64,000 nucleotides of DNA, taken from NCBI GenBank assembly GCA_045863035.1, contig BTUV01000012.1:1-64000 (forward strand), in the 5' to 3' direction. The notes below the pieces were generated by a model. It was not told the origin of the DNA and made no database searches. It saw only the letters and a program-made list of their open reading frames with translations. Below, one piece after another: positions 52,139-60,110 of the stretch. Every line of letters begins with the position of its first letter. Positions within the stretch are counted from its first letter, which is position 1. The stretch comes from H2-BAC3 sp045863035. Lineage in GTDB: Bacteria; Bacteroidota; Ignavibacteria; Ignavibacteriales; Ignavibacteriaceae. The translations under genes were made by a program, and so were the position numbers.

Positions 52139-52876
52139 ATGCAGTATAATGAGTTCAGGTCGGAAGACCTTGTAAAAATCTATAAAAAACGGACAGTTGT
52201 TAATAAATCGACTATCTCAGTTAAGCGTGGTGAAATAGTCGGGTTGCTCGGACCAAACGGAGCCGGAAAAACCACAACTTTCTATATGATGGTTGGGATG
52301 GTGACCCCAAATTCAGGTAAAATTTTTATTGATGACATTGATGTAACCGGAGTCCCTATGTATAAAAGGGCGCGGATGGGAGTTGGTTATTTGCCTCAGG
52401 AAGCATCGGTTTTCCGCACTATGTCGGTTGAGCAGAATATCATGGCAGTTCTGGAGACCACAAAACTTTCCAGGCAAGAGCGAAACGAAAGGTGCGAGAA
52501 GCTGATTGAGGAGCTTAATATAGGTCACATTCGCAAAAATCTTGGTTTTCAGCTCAGCGGAGGAGAGCGCAGGCGGACTGAAATAGCGCGTACTCTGGCC
52601 ACAAATCCCTCGTTTATCCTGCTTGATGAGCCCTTTGCCGGGGTTGACCCTATCGCAGTTGAAGATATTATGAATATCGTAGCCGGGCTAAAAAACCGCG
52701 GAATCGGTGTTTTGATTACAGATCATAATGTCCATGAGACCCTCAGTATAGTTGACAAGGGTTATATTCTGATCAGCGGTAAGATTTTCAAATCCGGCAA
52801 AGCAGAAGAACTTGCCGAGGATGAGGAGGTCAGGCGGCTTTATCTGGGTGAAAAGTTCAAACTTGACCGATATTAA
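52139..52876 (+). CDS. lptB: LPS export ABC transporter ATP-binding protein LptB
   Basis: The cytoplasmic ATPase of the LptBFG transporter. The 245-aa protein has Walker A GLLGPNGAGKTTTFYMM, a Q-loop YLPQEASVFR, signature QLSGGERRRTEIARTLA, Walker B FILLDEPFAGVDPIAV and the H-loop ITDHNVHETL. The PFAGVDP and NVHET elements are specific to LptB. It ends the kdsA-lptB operon; lptF/lptG are not in the window. Confidence 0.97.
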   Translation: MQYNEFRSEDLVKIYKKRTVVNKSTISVKRGEIVGLLGPNGAGKTTTFYMMVGMVTPNSGKIFIDDIDVTGVPMYKRARMGVGYLPQEASVFRTMSVEQNIMAVLETTKLSRQERNERCEKLIEELNIGHIRKNLGFQLSGGERRRTEIARTLATNPSFILLDEPFAGVDPIAVEDIMNIVAGLKNRGIGVLITDHNVHETLSIVDKGYILISGKIFKSGKAEELAEDEEVRRLYLGEKFKLDRY

Positions 52877-52883
52877 AGCTCTG

Positions 52884-52900
52884 TTAACAATTTCTTAACA
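52884..52900 (+). promoter_or_regulatory. Pho-box-like direct repeats upstream of phnD
   Basis: Two TTAACA hexamers (52884-52889 and 52895-52900) are separated by exactly 5 nt, an 11-bp period. This is the geometry of PhoP boxes in Firmicutes and of the repeat period in E. coli Pho boxes. It lies 70 nt before the first gene of a phosphate-uptake operon. Confidence 0.6.
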
Positions 52901-52970
52901 TATCATCAGCCCCGCCGGATTGGTTAAACGGGCTGTGATTCGCATATTTATAATCTACCTTTAAAAATTT

Positions 52971-53900
52971 ATGAAACTACTCAAATACATCCTTCTCTCA
53001 GCTCCTTTTTTGATTTTCGTGATTCACACGACTGTCAAAGAGATAGAAAGAAAAGAACTGGGCAGTCTTAGTAACCCAATCAGAATCTATTTTACCCCCT
53101 CTGTTGATTCCAAAAAAATCACCTCAAACGCCCGTACCTTGCTGGAATTCCTCGAAAAGGAGACCGGTTATCACTTTGTGACCGCCGTGCCCAGCAGTTT
53201 TGTGGCGGTGGTTGAGGCATTTGGAAGTAAAAAGGCCGATATTGCATCAATTAACACGTTTTCCTATCTCATGGCAAACGAGCGCTATGGTGCTGAGGCG
53301 GCTCTGAGGATTGTCAGGGATAACGGGGAAATCTCCTATCGTGGGCAGATTGTGGTCAGGACCGATTCCGGAATTGACTCAATTCAGCAGCTCAACGGCA
53401 AAACCATTGCTTACACAGATGCTGCCTCTACTTCCGGTTATATCCTTCCTAAATCTCTTCTCGAAAAAAATAACATTAAACCCTCTGAATCAGTTTTCGC
53501 AATTAAGCATGATAATGTGATAACTATGGTTTATCAGCGCCAGGTTGATGCAGGTGCAACTTATTATGCACCTCCAGACCCCAAATCAGGCGCTATTCTC
53601 GACGCAAGGATGAGAGTGTTAACCCAGTTTCCGGATGTAGCTGATGTAGTGAAGATTATTGCACTGACGGATGAAATTCCAAATGACCCTATTGTTTTCA
53701 GAAAAGGACTGCCGGAAGAAATGAAGCAGAAAGTAAAAGCTGCTCTGCTAAAGTTCGTTTCAACGCCGGAAGGTCAGCATGCGCTTTATGAAATTTATGA
53801 TGTGAGGGGTTTTATTGAAACAAACGATGCAGATTACGACGTGCTTAGAAATATGTTAAAAAAACTTGGTGTATCATTACAGGGATTGGTAAAAAAATGA
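52971..53900 (+). CDS. phnD: PhnD-type phosphate/phosphite/phosphonate binding protein
   Basis: A 309-aa periplasmic solute-binding protein of the PhnD family. An N-terminal hydrophobic segment serves as signal or anchor, followed by IRIYFTPSVDSKKI, ADIASINTFSYLMANERYGAEAALRIVRDNG, GKTIAYTDAASTSGYILP and a second domain with DAGATYYAPPD. The TDAASTSGY motif contributes the anion-binding serines/threonines. Family members bind phosphonate, phosphite or inorganic phosphate. With no phosphonate-degrading genes nearby and the pst genes downstream, phosphate or phosphite is likely. Confidence 0.87.
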   Translation: MKLLKYILLSAPFLIFVIHTTVKEIERKELGSLSNPIRIYFTPSVDSKKITSNARTLLEFLEKETGYHFVTAVPSSFVAVVEAFGSKKADIASINTFSYLMANERYGAEAALRIVRDNGEISYRGQIVVRTDSGIDSIQQLNGKTIAYTDAASTSGYILPKSLLEKNNIKPSESVFAIKHDNVITMVYQRQVDAGATYYAPPDPKSGAILDARMRVLTQFPDVADVVKIIALTDEIPNDPIVFRKGLPEEMKQKVKAALLKFVSTPEGQHALYEIYDVRGFIETNDADYDVLRNMLKKLGVSLQGLVKK

Positions 53901-54658
53901 TACTCAAAATTGAAAATCTCCACAAGATTTATGACAACGGTACTCACGCCCTGCAGGGTATTAATCTTACGGTTAATGAAGGCGAGTTTCTTGTTATTAT
54001 TGGATTAAGCGGCTCAGGCAAATCAACTTTGCTCAGGTGCATAAACCATCTGGTTGAACCGACTTCGGGTAAAATCGAATTCCTAGGTAAAGATATTACG
54101 CATGTTAGGGGGCATGAACTTCGGGAAGTTAAAAAACAAATTGGTATGGTATTTCAACAGTTTAATCTGATCAAAAGAAGATCAGTGCTTACGAACGTCC
54201 TCACGGGAAAACTGGGCTACCTGCCTACCTGGGACACCTTAATCGAAAAGTTTTCCCCTGAAGTAATTGCCGAGGCAATGCAAAATCTTGAAACAGTCGG
54301 CATTACAGAAAAAGCACATATTCGTGCGGATAATCTTTCCGGCGGGCAGCAGCAGAGAGTAGCAATCGCACGCAGTTTAATGCAGAAGCCAAAACTTCTT
54401 TTAGCTGATGAACCTGTTGCTTCACTTGACCCGGCAACCTCAAACTCAGTTATGCAGTATTTTGAAAAAGTAAATAAGGAATTAGGTACAACAGTTATTT
54501 GTAATCTTCATTTCCTTAGTCTTGTCCGGCGTTATGCAACAAGAGTGATAGCATTAAAAGCGGGTTCGATAATTTACGAAGGGCTCCCTTCTGATATCAA
54601 TGACAACTGGTTCAAGACAATCTATGGCGATGAAGCAGAGGAGGTTGAAATCAGATGA
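53897..54658 (+). CDS. phnC: PhnC-type ABC transporter ATP-binding protein
   Basis: The ATPase of the PhnDCE importer. The 253-aa protein has Walker A IIGLSGSGKSTLLRC (35-49), GMVFQQFNLIKRRSVLTNVL, the signature NLSGGQQQRVAIARSLM, Walker B LLLADEPVASLDP and a switch histidine in NLHFLSLVRRYATR. The FNLIKR and SVLTNVL features are characteristic of PhnC. ATGA overlaps join it to phnD and phnE. Confidence 0.93.
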   Translation: MILKIENLHKIYDNGTHALQGINLTVNEGEFLVIIGLSGSGKSTLLRCINHLVEPTSGKIEFLGKDITHVRGHELREVKKQIGMVFQQFNLIKRRSVLTNVLTGKLGYLPTWDTLIEKFSPEVIAEAMQNLETVGITEKAHIRADNLSGGQQQRVAIARSLMQKPKLLLADEPVASLDPATSNSVMQYFEKVNKELGTTVICNLHFLSLVRRYATRVIALKAGSIIYEGLPSDINDNWFKTIYGDEAEEVEIR

Positions 54659-55719
54659 GTATGCAGGAATCACCCCACGCAATTATTGGTGCAAAAAAAG
54701 AACGCGAAGCAAAGATTAACCTGAGTAAGGCAATTTTGCTTGATACGTTTTTCGTATTTTATTCACTTATCGTTCTTCAACGGGCAATATATTACAAACT
54801 AATTCTTGATCTGCGGGAGCTGCCATTTTCCTGGAGCGAAATAGGTATTATTTTTCTGGTAAGCGTGGTAATTGGTTTTGGCTGGGCAAGCAGTAAGACT
54901 TCTCTGTCTGCCAAATTATTTGGCATTGCCAGGGAATCTAAAGTTACAGATATGACGGCTGAGTTTTTCGGCTGGTTTCTCTTCAACATCACATTTATAT
55001 CCGGCTGGATAATCACTAAAATTTCGATAGTTGATATTTTTTCACCGGATGGAATTGAAGGCGCTCAACGAATATTCGGCTCATTGTTTACTCCTGAGTT
55101 CAACATATTTGATGATGCGCTTTTTGCAATTATTGAGACCATATATATAGCGCTTATTGCCACACTCATTTCAATTCCACCAACACTGGCGCTGAGTTTT
55201 CTTACAGCCCGGAATCTGATGAAAGATTCCAAAACTGCATTTGGTACATATTATGTGCTCCGCGTAGTTTTGAATTTTGTCCGCTCAATCGAACCGCTCA
55301 TTTGGGCAATAATCTTCTCGGTTTGGGTTGGAATTGGTCCGTATGCCGGCATGATCGCTCTTCTGGTGCACACAATTGCTTCAAATGCAAAACTGTATTC
55401 AGAGGCGATTGAAGGAATTGAAGAAGGTCCTATTGAGGCCATTGCCGCGACAGGCGCCAATAAGCTGCAAATCATCTGGTATGCGGTGGTTCCGCAAATT
55501 GTATTGCCGTTCCTTTCTTTTACTATATACAGGTGGGATATCAACGTAAGAATGGCAACCATCATCGGTCTTGTAGGAGGTGGTGGTATAGGTACGATGT
55601 TAATGCAATATCAGGGGCTTGCTCTCTGGAAAGAAGTGGGACTCATTGTAATCATGATAGCGATTGTAGTCTGGATCATGGATTACATCAGTGCAAAAAT
55701 TCGTGAATCAATTAAGTAA
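54655..55719 (+). CDS. phnE: PhnE-type ABC transporter permease
   Basis: A 354-aa inner-membrane permease with about seven to eight helices. The usual PhnE core is in the C-terminal 260 residues, with LIEPLIWAIIF-like SIEPLIWAIIFSVWVGIGPYAGMIALLVHTIASNAKLYSEAIEGIEEGPIEAIAATGA (the EAA loop contacting PhnC). About 100 extra N-terminal residues add one or two helices, making it longer than the E. coli protein. It is joined to phnC by an ATGA overlap and followed 9 nt later by pstS. Confidence 0.9.
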   Translation: MSMQESPHAIIGAKKEREAKINLSKAILLDTFFVFYSLIVLQRAIYYKLILDLRELPFSWSEIGIIFLVSVVIGFGWASSKTSLSAKLFGIARESKVTDMTAEFFGWFLFNITFISGWIITKISIVDIFSPDGIEGAQRIFGSLFTPEFNIFDDALFAIIETIYIALIATLISIPPTLALSFLTARNLMKDSKTAFGTYYVLRVVLNFVRSIEPLIWAIIFSVWVGIGPYAGMIALLVHTIASNAKLYSEAIEGIEEGPIEAIAATGANKLQIIWYAVVPQIVLPFLSFTIYRWDINVRMATIIGLVGGGGIGTMLMQYQGLALWKEVGLIVIMIAIVVWIMDYISAKIRESIK

Positions 55720-55728
55720 AGTAAGTAG

Positions 55729-56631
55729 ATGAATATGAAAAAGACAATTTTACTCCATGCAGTTATTCTGCTATCCTCTGTTTTCCTCTTTCAGGCGTGC
55801 AAGAAGAAGGAAGATGTAAAAAAAGCAGTTATTAGTGTGAAGGGTTCAGATACGATGGTTAACCTTGCGCAGAAATGGGCAGAGGTTTTTATGAATCAGA
55901 ATGCGAATGTTTCCGTTCAGGTCACCGGAGGCGGTTCCGGTACAGGTGTTGCCGCGCTTCTTAACGGCACAACTGATATAGCAGCTTCAAGCCGCGAACT
56001 GAAAGCAAAGGAGAAGGAGCAGGCATCCGCAAAAAATATTCAGTATGAAGAGTTTAAGGTTGCTCTTGATGGTATTGCGGTTATCGTCCATCCTGAGAAC
56101 CCGCTTAATGAACTGACTATGGATCAGGTCAGGGATATCTTCAGCGGCAAAATAAAAGACTATTCTCAAGTGAAGACTGCCGGCGGTAAAATTACTCTGT
56201 ACGGTCGTGAAAACTCAAGCGGTACATACGAATTCTTCCGTGAGCATGTACTCGGGAAAGATCAAAACGGCAATGAGATAGATTACGCAACTAACACACA
56301 AGTTCTTCAGGGAACTGCAGCTTTGGCTGAGGCGGTAGCACGTGATAAGAAAGCAATTGCTTATGGCGGTGTCGGTTATTTTGCCATGAGAACCGATGTG
56401 AAAATTCTGGGCATAAAAAAAGATGCTGATTCTCCGGCGATCTATCCTGCAAAAGAGGGTAAAGTGAATTTTGAAGATATCTGGAGCGGCGCTTATTCAA
56501 TTTCCCGTTATCTCTATATGTTTACTTCTGCTAAACCTGTCGGAGCTATTGAGCAGTACATGAATTTTGTACTTTCTCCAGAAGGTCAGAAGATTGTAGA
56601 AACGATGGAATATATACCGCTTCCCCGTTAA
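55729..56631 (+). CDS. pstS: Phosphate-binding protein PstS
   Basis: A 300-aa lipoprotein that captures phosphate for PstCAB. The signal peptide ends in a lipobox LFQAC (C24). Phosphate-binding features include VKGSDTMVNLAQKWAEVF, TGGGSGTGVAALLNGTTDIAASSR and GRENSSGTYEFFREHVLG. The 300-aa length is that of the short PstS branch of Bacteroidota and Firmicutes. An alternative ATG lies two codons downstream. It follows phnE closely, so both transporters are cotranscribed. Confidence 0.95.
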   Translation: MNMKKTILLHAVILLSSVFLFQACKKKEDVKKAVISVKGSDTMVNLAQKWAEVFMNQNANVSVQVTGGGSGTGVAALLNGTTDIAASSRELKAKEKEQASAKNIQYEEFKVALDGIAVIVHPENPLNELTMDQVRDIFSGKIKDYSQVKTAGGKITLYGRENSSGTYEFFREHVLGKDQNGNEIDYATNTQVLQGTAALAEAVARDKKAIAYGGVGYFAMRTDVKILGIKKDADSPAIYPAKEGKVNFEDIWSGAYSISRYLYMFTSAKPVGAIEQYMNFVLSPEGQKIVETMEYIPLPR

Positions 56632-56653
56632 GGAACCGGCTTTTTTTATTATA

Positions 56654-57628
56654 ATGAGCAATGCAGACCAGAACGGGATAGCGGAATCACCCTATTCCAA
56701 AAAGATAAAAAAAGAGACACGGATAAAGGAATCCATTATTCGCTCCTTCTTTCTTTTAAATGGCATTACCGCGCTTGTTTTCATTATACTGATTTTTATT
56801 TTTCTGTTCAAGGAGGGGATAAACGCGTTCAACCATATAAACGCGGCAGATTTTATTTCCTCCGGAAAGCCGGATGAAGACGGAATAATGCAGACTGTTT
56901 ATGAATGGTTCCCGACTGCCGGTAATGCACGTCATTCATTGATCCCGCTGATTATCGGCACTCTGTTAGCAGCAATCCCCGCAACAGTATTTTCTACGAT
57001 ACTTGGCGTGGGGGCCGGTATATATCTGAGCGAAATTGCTCATCCCAATATCAAGGAGTTTCTTAAACCGGTCATTGAATTATTCGCTGCTATCCCGACA
57101 GTTGTGCTTGGCTTTTTTATGCTGGTTGTAGGAGCTTCATTTTTCAGTGATATATTTCATCCTCCTAACCGGCTGAATGCTTTTGTCGCGGCAGTTGGGT
57201 TGTCTATGGTTATTATCCCCATTATTGCCTCACTTACTGAGGATGCGCTCAGGTCAATACCATTGGAGCTCCGCATGGCAAGTTACGGACTCGGGGCTAC
57301 AAAATGGCAGACTATATCAAGAGTAATACTACCGGCGGCATTCAGCGGTGTTTCTGCAAGTATCATTCTCGGTTTTGGCAGAGCAATCGGCGAGACGATG
57401 ATTGTTCTGATGGCAGCAGGTAACGCATCAAATATCACCGCTAATATATTTATGAGCGTAAGAACCATGACTGCCACAATTGCGGCTGAGATGGGGGAAG
57501 TTTCACAGGGCAGCGATCATTATTATGCACTCTTTTTTATTGGTGTAATTCTTTTTATTATTACATTTATACTGAACCTTATTGCAGAGGTGATTATCAG
57601 TAAAATGAGAAAGAGAAATACTTTCTGA
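56654..57628 (+). CDS. pstC: Phosphate ABC transporter permease PstC
   Basis: A 324-aa inner-membrane subunit with six helices and a periplasmic loop. The core LIPLIIGTLLAAIPATVFSTILGVGAGIYLSEI, AIPTVVLGFFMLVVGA and the cytoplasmic EAA-type loop ASYGLGATKWQTISRVILPAAFSGVSASIILGFGRAIGET identify PstC. It follows pstS by 22 nt and precedes pstA by 1 nt. Confidence 0.95.
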   Translation: MSNADQNGIAESPYSKKIKKETRIKESIIRSFFLLNGITALVFIILIFIFLFKEGINAFNHINAADFISSGKPDEDGIMQTVYEWFPTAGNARHSLIPLIIGTLLAAIPATVFSTILGVGAGIYLSEIAHPNIKEFLKPVIELFAAIPTVVLGFFMLVVGASFFSDIFHPPNRLNAFVAAVGLSMVIIPIIASLTEDALRSIPLELRMASYGLGATKWQTISRVILPAAFSGVSASIILGFGRAIGETMIVLMAAGNASNITANIFMSVRTMTATIAAEMGEVSQGSDHYYALFFIGVILFIITFILNLIAEVIISKMRKRNTF

Positions 57629-57629
57629 T

Positions 57630-58583
57630 ATGACGAACGGTTTCGGCACTAAACGAAAAGATATCATCGGCTCAGCCAGTATTGGTTTTATTACGGTGAT
57701 TTTTATTTTCATTGTTTTGTTACTCGTTGTTGTTATCGGTAATATCGTTATAAACGGTGCCGAAGTGCTCTCGTTTGAGTTCCTTTTTGATGAACCGCGC
57801 AATAACATGACCGAGGGAGGTATCTGGCCGGCTATATTCGGAACTTTGGCTGTTACGCTTTTCATGATTTTGCTCGCGCTTCCTGTTGGTGTATCCTCAG
57901 CAATCTATCTTAGTGAGTACGCAAAAGATTCAATATATACAAAAATTATCAGGACTTCCATAAACAACCTGGCCGGCGTGCCTTCTATTGTTTTTGGATT
58001 GTTCGGACTTGGCTTTTTTATTCTCTTTATCGGAAAAAATCTTGATGAGGTACTGGGGACAGGATTGCTTTTTGGTCAGCCGGCTATACTTTGGGCAGCA
58101 GCAACACTTGCGGTGCTGGTTTTGCCTATTATCATTGTATCAACTCTTGAAGCGCTTAACTCTGTACCAAAAAGCCACCGTGATGCCTCTTATGGATTAG
58201 GTGCAACCAAGTGGCAGACTATCAGCACTGTAGTATTACCCCAGGCAAGACCGGGTATCCTTACCGGTGTCATACTTGCTATAAGCAGGGGTGTTGGTGA
58301 AACTGCTCCTATCCTGTTTCTTGGCTGTGCTTTCTTTCTGCCAAATCTTCCGGTTGCTGATTTCTGCATCGGCGGTTACTGTATTCCAATGATCAATCCG
58401 ACTGAACAGTTTATGTATCTGGCATATCACATCTTTATACTCTCAACACAGTCTGCTAACCCGACTAAAACCCTGCCATTACAGTATGGCTCTACTTTGG
58501 TACTGATAGGACTGACAATTCTTCTTAATCTAACCGCAATAATTTTCCGCTATCGTTTCAGAAAGGCACTGGGAAGGATTTAA
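57630..58583 (+). CDS. pstA: Phosphate ABC transporter permease PstA
   Basis: A 317-aa partner permease of PstC with six helices. It has GGIWPAIFGTLAVTLFMILLALPVGVSSAIYLSEYA, NNLAGVPSIVFGLFGLGFF and the EAA loop DASYGLGATKWQTISTVVLPQARPGILTGVILAISRGVGETAPILF. The PSIVFGLFGLGFF region is diagnostic for PstA. It is separated from pstB by 2 nt. Confidence 0.95.
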   Translation: MTNGFGTKRKDIIGSASIGFITVIFIFIVLLLVVVIGNIVINGAEVLSFEFLFDEPRNNMTEGGIWPAIFGTLAVTLFMILLALPVGVSSAIYLSEYAKDSIYTKIIRTSINNLAGVPSIVFGLFGLGFFILFIGKNLDEVLGTGLLFGQPAILWAAATLAVLVLPIIIVSTLEALNSVPKSHRDASYGLGATKWQTISTVVLPQARPGILTGVILAISRGVGETAPILFLGCAFFLPNLPVADFCIGGYCIPMINPTEQFMYLAYHIFILSTQSANPTKTLPLQYGSTLVLIGLTILLNLTAIIFRYRFRKALGRI

Positions 58584-58585
58584 GT

Positions 58586-59344
58586 ATGAAAGAAACAAAA
58601 ATAGCTGTTGATAAACTTTCATTGTATTATGGTACAAACCGCGCTTTGAAAGATATTTCAATGAATATCCGCGACAAGCGGGTAACTGCATTTATTGGAC
58701 CTTCCGGCTGCGGTAAGTCAACTTTCCTGAGAACACTCAACAGAATGAATGATCTGATTGACAATGTAAAAATTGAAGGGAAAGTATATATCGAGGATGT
58801 TGATATTTATGAATCTTCGATTGATGTGGTTAATCTGAGAAAAAAGGTGGGGATGGTTTTTCAGAAATCAAATTTATTTCCTAAATCCATATTTGAAAAT
58901 ATTGTATTTGGTCCAAAACTGAATGGGGTCAGTGATAAAAACGTTCTTATTGAAACCGTTGAGCGAACCTGCAAACAATCAGCCATTTGGGACGAGGTGA
59001 AGGACCGGCTGCACGAACCCGCACTTAGTCTTTCAGGCGGTCAGCAGCAGCGGCTTTGCATTGCCCGTGCTTTGGCAGTTGAACCGGAAATTCTTTTGAT
59101 GGATGAACCCGCCAGCGCACTCGATCCTATTTCAACAGCAAAAGTTGAAGAACTAATTCACGAACTGAAAGAAAATTATACTATTGTTATCGTTACTCAT
59201 AATATGCAGCAGGCAGCGCGTGTAAGTGACTTTACCGCTTTTTTCTATATGGGAGAACTGATTGAGTACGATAAAACCACTAAAATGTTTACAAATCCTT
59301 CCAATAAACAAACGGAGGATTACGTCACCGGAAGATTCGGTTAA
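58586..59344 (+). CDS. pstB: Phosphate ABC transporter ATP-binding protein PstB
   Basis: The ATPase of the Pst importer. The 252-aa protein has Walker A FIGPSGCGKSTFLRTLNRMNDL, a Q-loop GMVFQKSNLFPKSIFENIVFG, signature SLSGGQQQRLCIARALAVEPEILLMDEPASALDPIST and switch VTHNMQQAARVSD, all standard for PstB. It lies between pstA (2 nt) and phoU (11 nt). Confidence 0.97.
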   Translation: MKETKIAVDKLSLYYGTNRALKDISMNIRDKRVTAFIGPSGCGKSTFLRTLNRMNDLIDNVKIEGKVYIEDVDIYESSIDVVNLRKKVGMVFQKSNLFPKSIFENIVFGPKLNGVSDKNVLIETVERTCKQSAIWDEVKDRLHEPALSLSGGQQQRLCIARALAVEPEILLMDEPASALDPISTAKVEELIHELKENYTIVIVTHNMQQAARVSDFTAFFYMGELIEYDKTTKMFTNPSNKQTEDYVTGRFG

Positions 59345-59355
59345 GGAGTTACAGC

Positions 59356-60051
59356 ATGGAAAGACATTTTGAACATCAGATTGAAAAGCTGAAAACCAGA
59401 GTAATTAAAATGTGCAGTCTGGTTGATGAGCAGGTTGAATTTGCGCTCAGAGCAGTCGAAGAAGAAAATATGGAACTTGCAGCTCTGGTTAAGGAGCGTG
59501 ACAGTAAAGTAGATAAATATGATGTTAAGATTGATAAAATCTGTCAGAAGATATTTGCTCTTAATCAGCCGGTTGCAATGGATTTACGACTGATCATGTC
59601 ATCACTCACCATCAATTCAAATCTTGAGCGCATAGGTGATATAGCGGTTAATCTGGCAGAGGGAGCAATACTGTTGCAAAAGAAACCGCCTTTCTGGGAA
59701 AGGACCTATATCAAAGAAATGTCCGTTCTTGCAAAAGAAATGATTAAAAATGCAATCGATGCATTTATTGATGGGAATGCAAAACTTGCGGAAAAAGTGG
59801 TTCAGAGTGATGACCGTCTGGACCATCTGAACTCGGAGAATCACCGGATTTTAATTGAAATTATGAAAGAGTCACCGGAGAATATTGAACCCGCTGTCCA
59901 TCTCCTGGTTATGTCCCGCCAGTTAGAGCGGCTGGGCGATCATGCCACTAATATCGCCGAAGATGTATATTTTATCGTAGAAGCTGAAATGATTAAACAC
60001 AACTATGAAAAATATCTTTTCGGAGAAGATGACGAAGACGATCAGGAGTAA
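59356..60051 (+). CDS. phoU: Phosphate signalling protein PhoU
   Basis: A 231-aa all-helical cytoplasmic protein with two repeated three-helix bundles. The metal-binding type motifs SNLERIGDIAVNLAEG (first half) and SRQLERLGDHATNIAEDVYFIVE (second half) are present. PhoU couples PstSCAB to the sensor kinase PhoR and represses the Pho response when phosphate is plentiful. The phoR/phoB pair is not in the window. It ends the operon, facing a convergent gene across an inverted repeat. Confidence 0.96.
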   Translation: MERHFEHQIEKLKTRVIKMCSLVDEQVEFALRAVEEENMELAALVKERDSKVDKYDVKIDKICQKIFALNQPVAMDLRLIMSSLTINSNLERIGDIAVNLAEGAILLQKKPPFWERTYIKEMSVLAKEMIKNAIDAFIDGNAKLAEKVVQSDDRLDHLNSENHRILIEIMKESPENIEPAVHLLVMSRQLERLGDHATNIAEDVYFIVEAEMIKHNYEKYLFGEDDEDDQE

Positions 60052-60065
60052 GCAAGGCGCAGTAG

Positions 60066-60110
60066 TTAAAAATGAGAGATAAAAAGTATATATTCCTTCT
60101 TCATTTTTAA
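60066..60110. terminator. Inverted repeat between phoU and the convergent T9SS gene
   Basis: TTAAAAATGA (60066-60075) and TCATTTTTAA (60101-60110) are exact inverses around a 25-nt AT-rich loop. A-rich and T-rich arms on both sides fit a bidirectional terminator for convergent transcripts, although the stem is AT-rich and the loop long. Confidence 0.4.

Noticed and set aside
52971..55719. Reading phnDCE as evidence for phosphonate degradation
   Set aside because: No C-P lyase, phosphonatase or phosphite dehydrogenase is near, and the genes are fused to the pst operon.
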